A stretch of 64,000 bases of DNA from assembly GCA_024641095.1 (NCBI GenBank), contig JAHEDR010000002.1, positions 62,001 to 126,000 on the forward strand, read 5' to 3'. The DNA is from Rhodoluna sp. (GTDB lineage: Bacteria; Actinomycetota; Actinomycetes; Actinomycetales; Microbacteriaceae). The notes below the pieces were generated by a model. The model was not told where the DNA came from, did no database searches, and was given only the letters and a program-made list of their open reading frames with translations. How positions within the stretch are numbered: position 1 is the stretch's first letter; each line of letters starts with the position of its first letter. The position numbers and the translations under genes are program-made. This document shows positions 63,987-64,000 of this stretch, one piece after another.

Positions 63987-64000
63987 TTTGACTAAAACAA

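Noticed and set aside
63987-64000. TTG at 63988 as a start of a further gene
   Set aside because: Only four codons are visible, too few to support any call.

Overview
The window is a gene-dense stretch of an actinobacterial chromosome. The ssb-rpsR-rplI-dnaB block, a dnaK-grpE-dnaJ-hspR operon with HAIR operators, an actinobacterial-type purF and the SCP2-like gene beside it all point to Actinobacteria. The moderate base composition (near 50% GC by eye, not computed), very short intergenic gaps and small gene set suggest a streamlined Microbacteriaceae-like bacterium, such as a freshwater lineage of the Rhodoluna/Aquiluna kind. That placement is inference. I see no rRNA, tRNA, insertion sequence or CRISPR array.

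Layout: 1-3.7 kb holds the end of ssb, rpsR, rplI, a 420-bp gap packed with DnaA-box-like 9-mers, dnaB and two small membrane proteins. 3.7-6.9 kb holds purB, a tiny WXG-like protein coupled to an alpha/beta hydrolase, and a holin-like membrane protein. 6.9-10.4 kb is a 2-oxoacid dehydrogenase operon (E1 alpha, E1 beta, E2). 10.4-14.3 kb is a zinc block: a Zur-type operator, znuA-znuC-znuB-zur, then rpmB-rpmG-rpsN, whose products lack the usual zinc-binding cysteine pairs. 14.4-20.4 kb carries HU, a methyltransferase, a CopD/CtaG fusion, a PIF1-like helicase, dcd and a BlaI/M48-peptidase pair. 21.8-25.7 kb is the chaperone operon. 25.7-39.9 kb is mixed housekeeping (CASTOR/POLLUX-like channel, AlkD, xth, pyrE, transporters, nagD-like, nhaA, spoU, purA, glpX, an aldo/keto reductase, a beta-lactamase-fold hydrolase).

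39.9-51.0 kb is the most accessory-like part. It has a 1191-residue RecB-like nuclease/RNase H/SF1 helicase fusion, a NYN-domain protein, a dienelactone hydrolase broken by a one-base frameshift in a G7 run, and a compact divergent four-gene island: MazG-like pyrophosphohydrolase plus GIY-YIG/DUF2075 helicase on one side, and NUDIX hydrolase plus PLD/DEAD helicase/DUF3427 on the other. It pairs two nucleotide-cleaning enzymes with two nuclease-helicases and is my best candidate for an under-described defence or nucleic-acid surveillance system.

51.0-64 kb is purine biosynthesis (purSQL, purDC, purF-purM), interrupted by a sulfur module. That module has a CstR-like repressor lacking the copper-site His, a CoA-disulfide-reductase/rhodanese fusion, a G-tract operator, a rhodanese lipoprotein, a DUF2202 lipoprotein and two tandem Cys-rich microproteins.

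A recurrent signal runs through the window: a TANNNT hexamer placed exactly six bases (twice seven) before the start codon of about twenty genes that lack a Shine-Dalgarno sequence. This implies widespread leaderless transcription, and it fixes several start codons.
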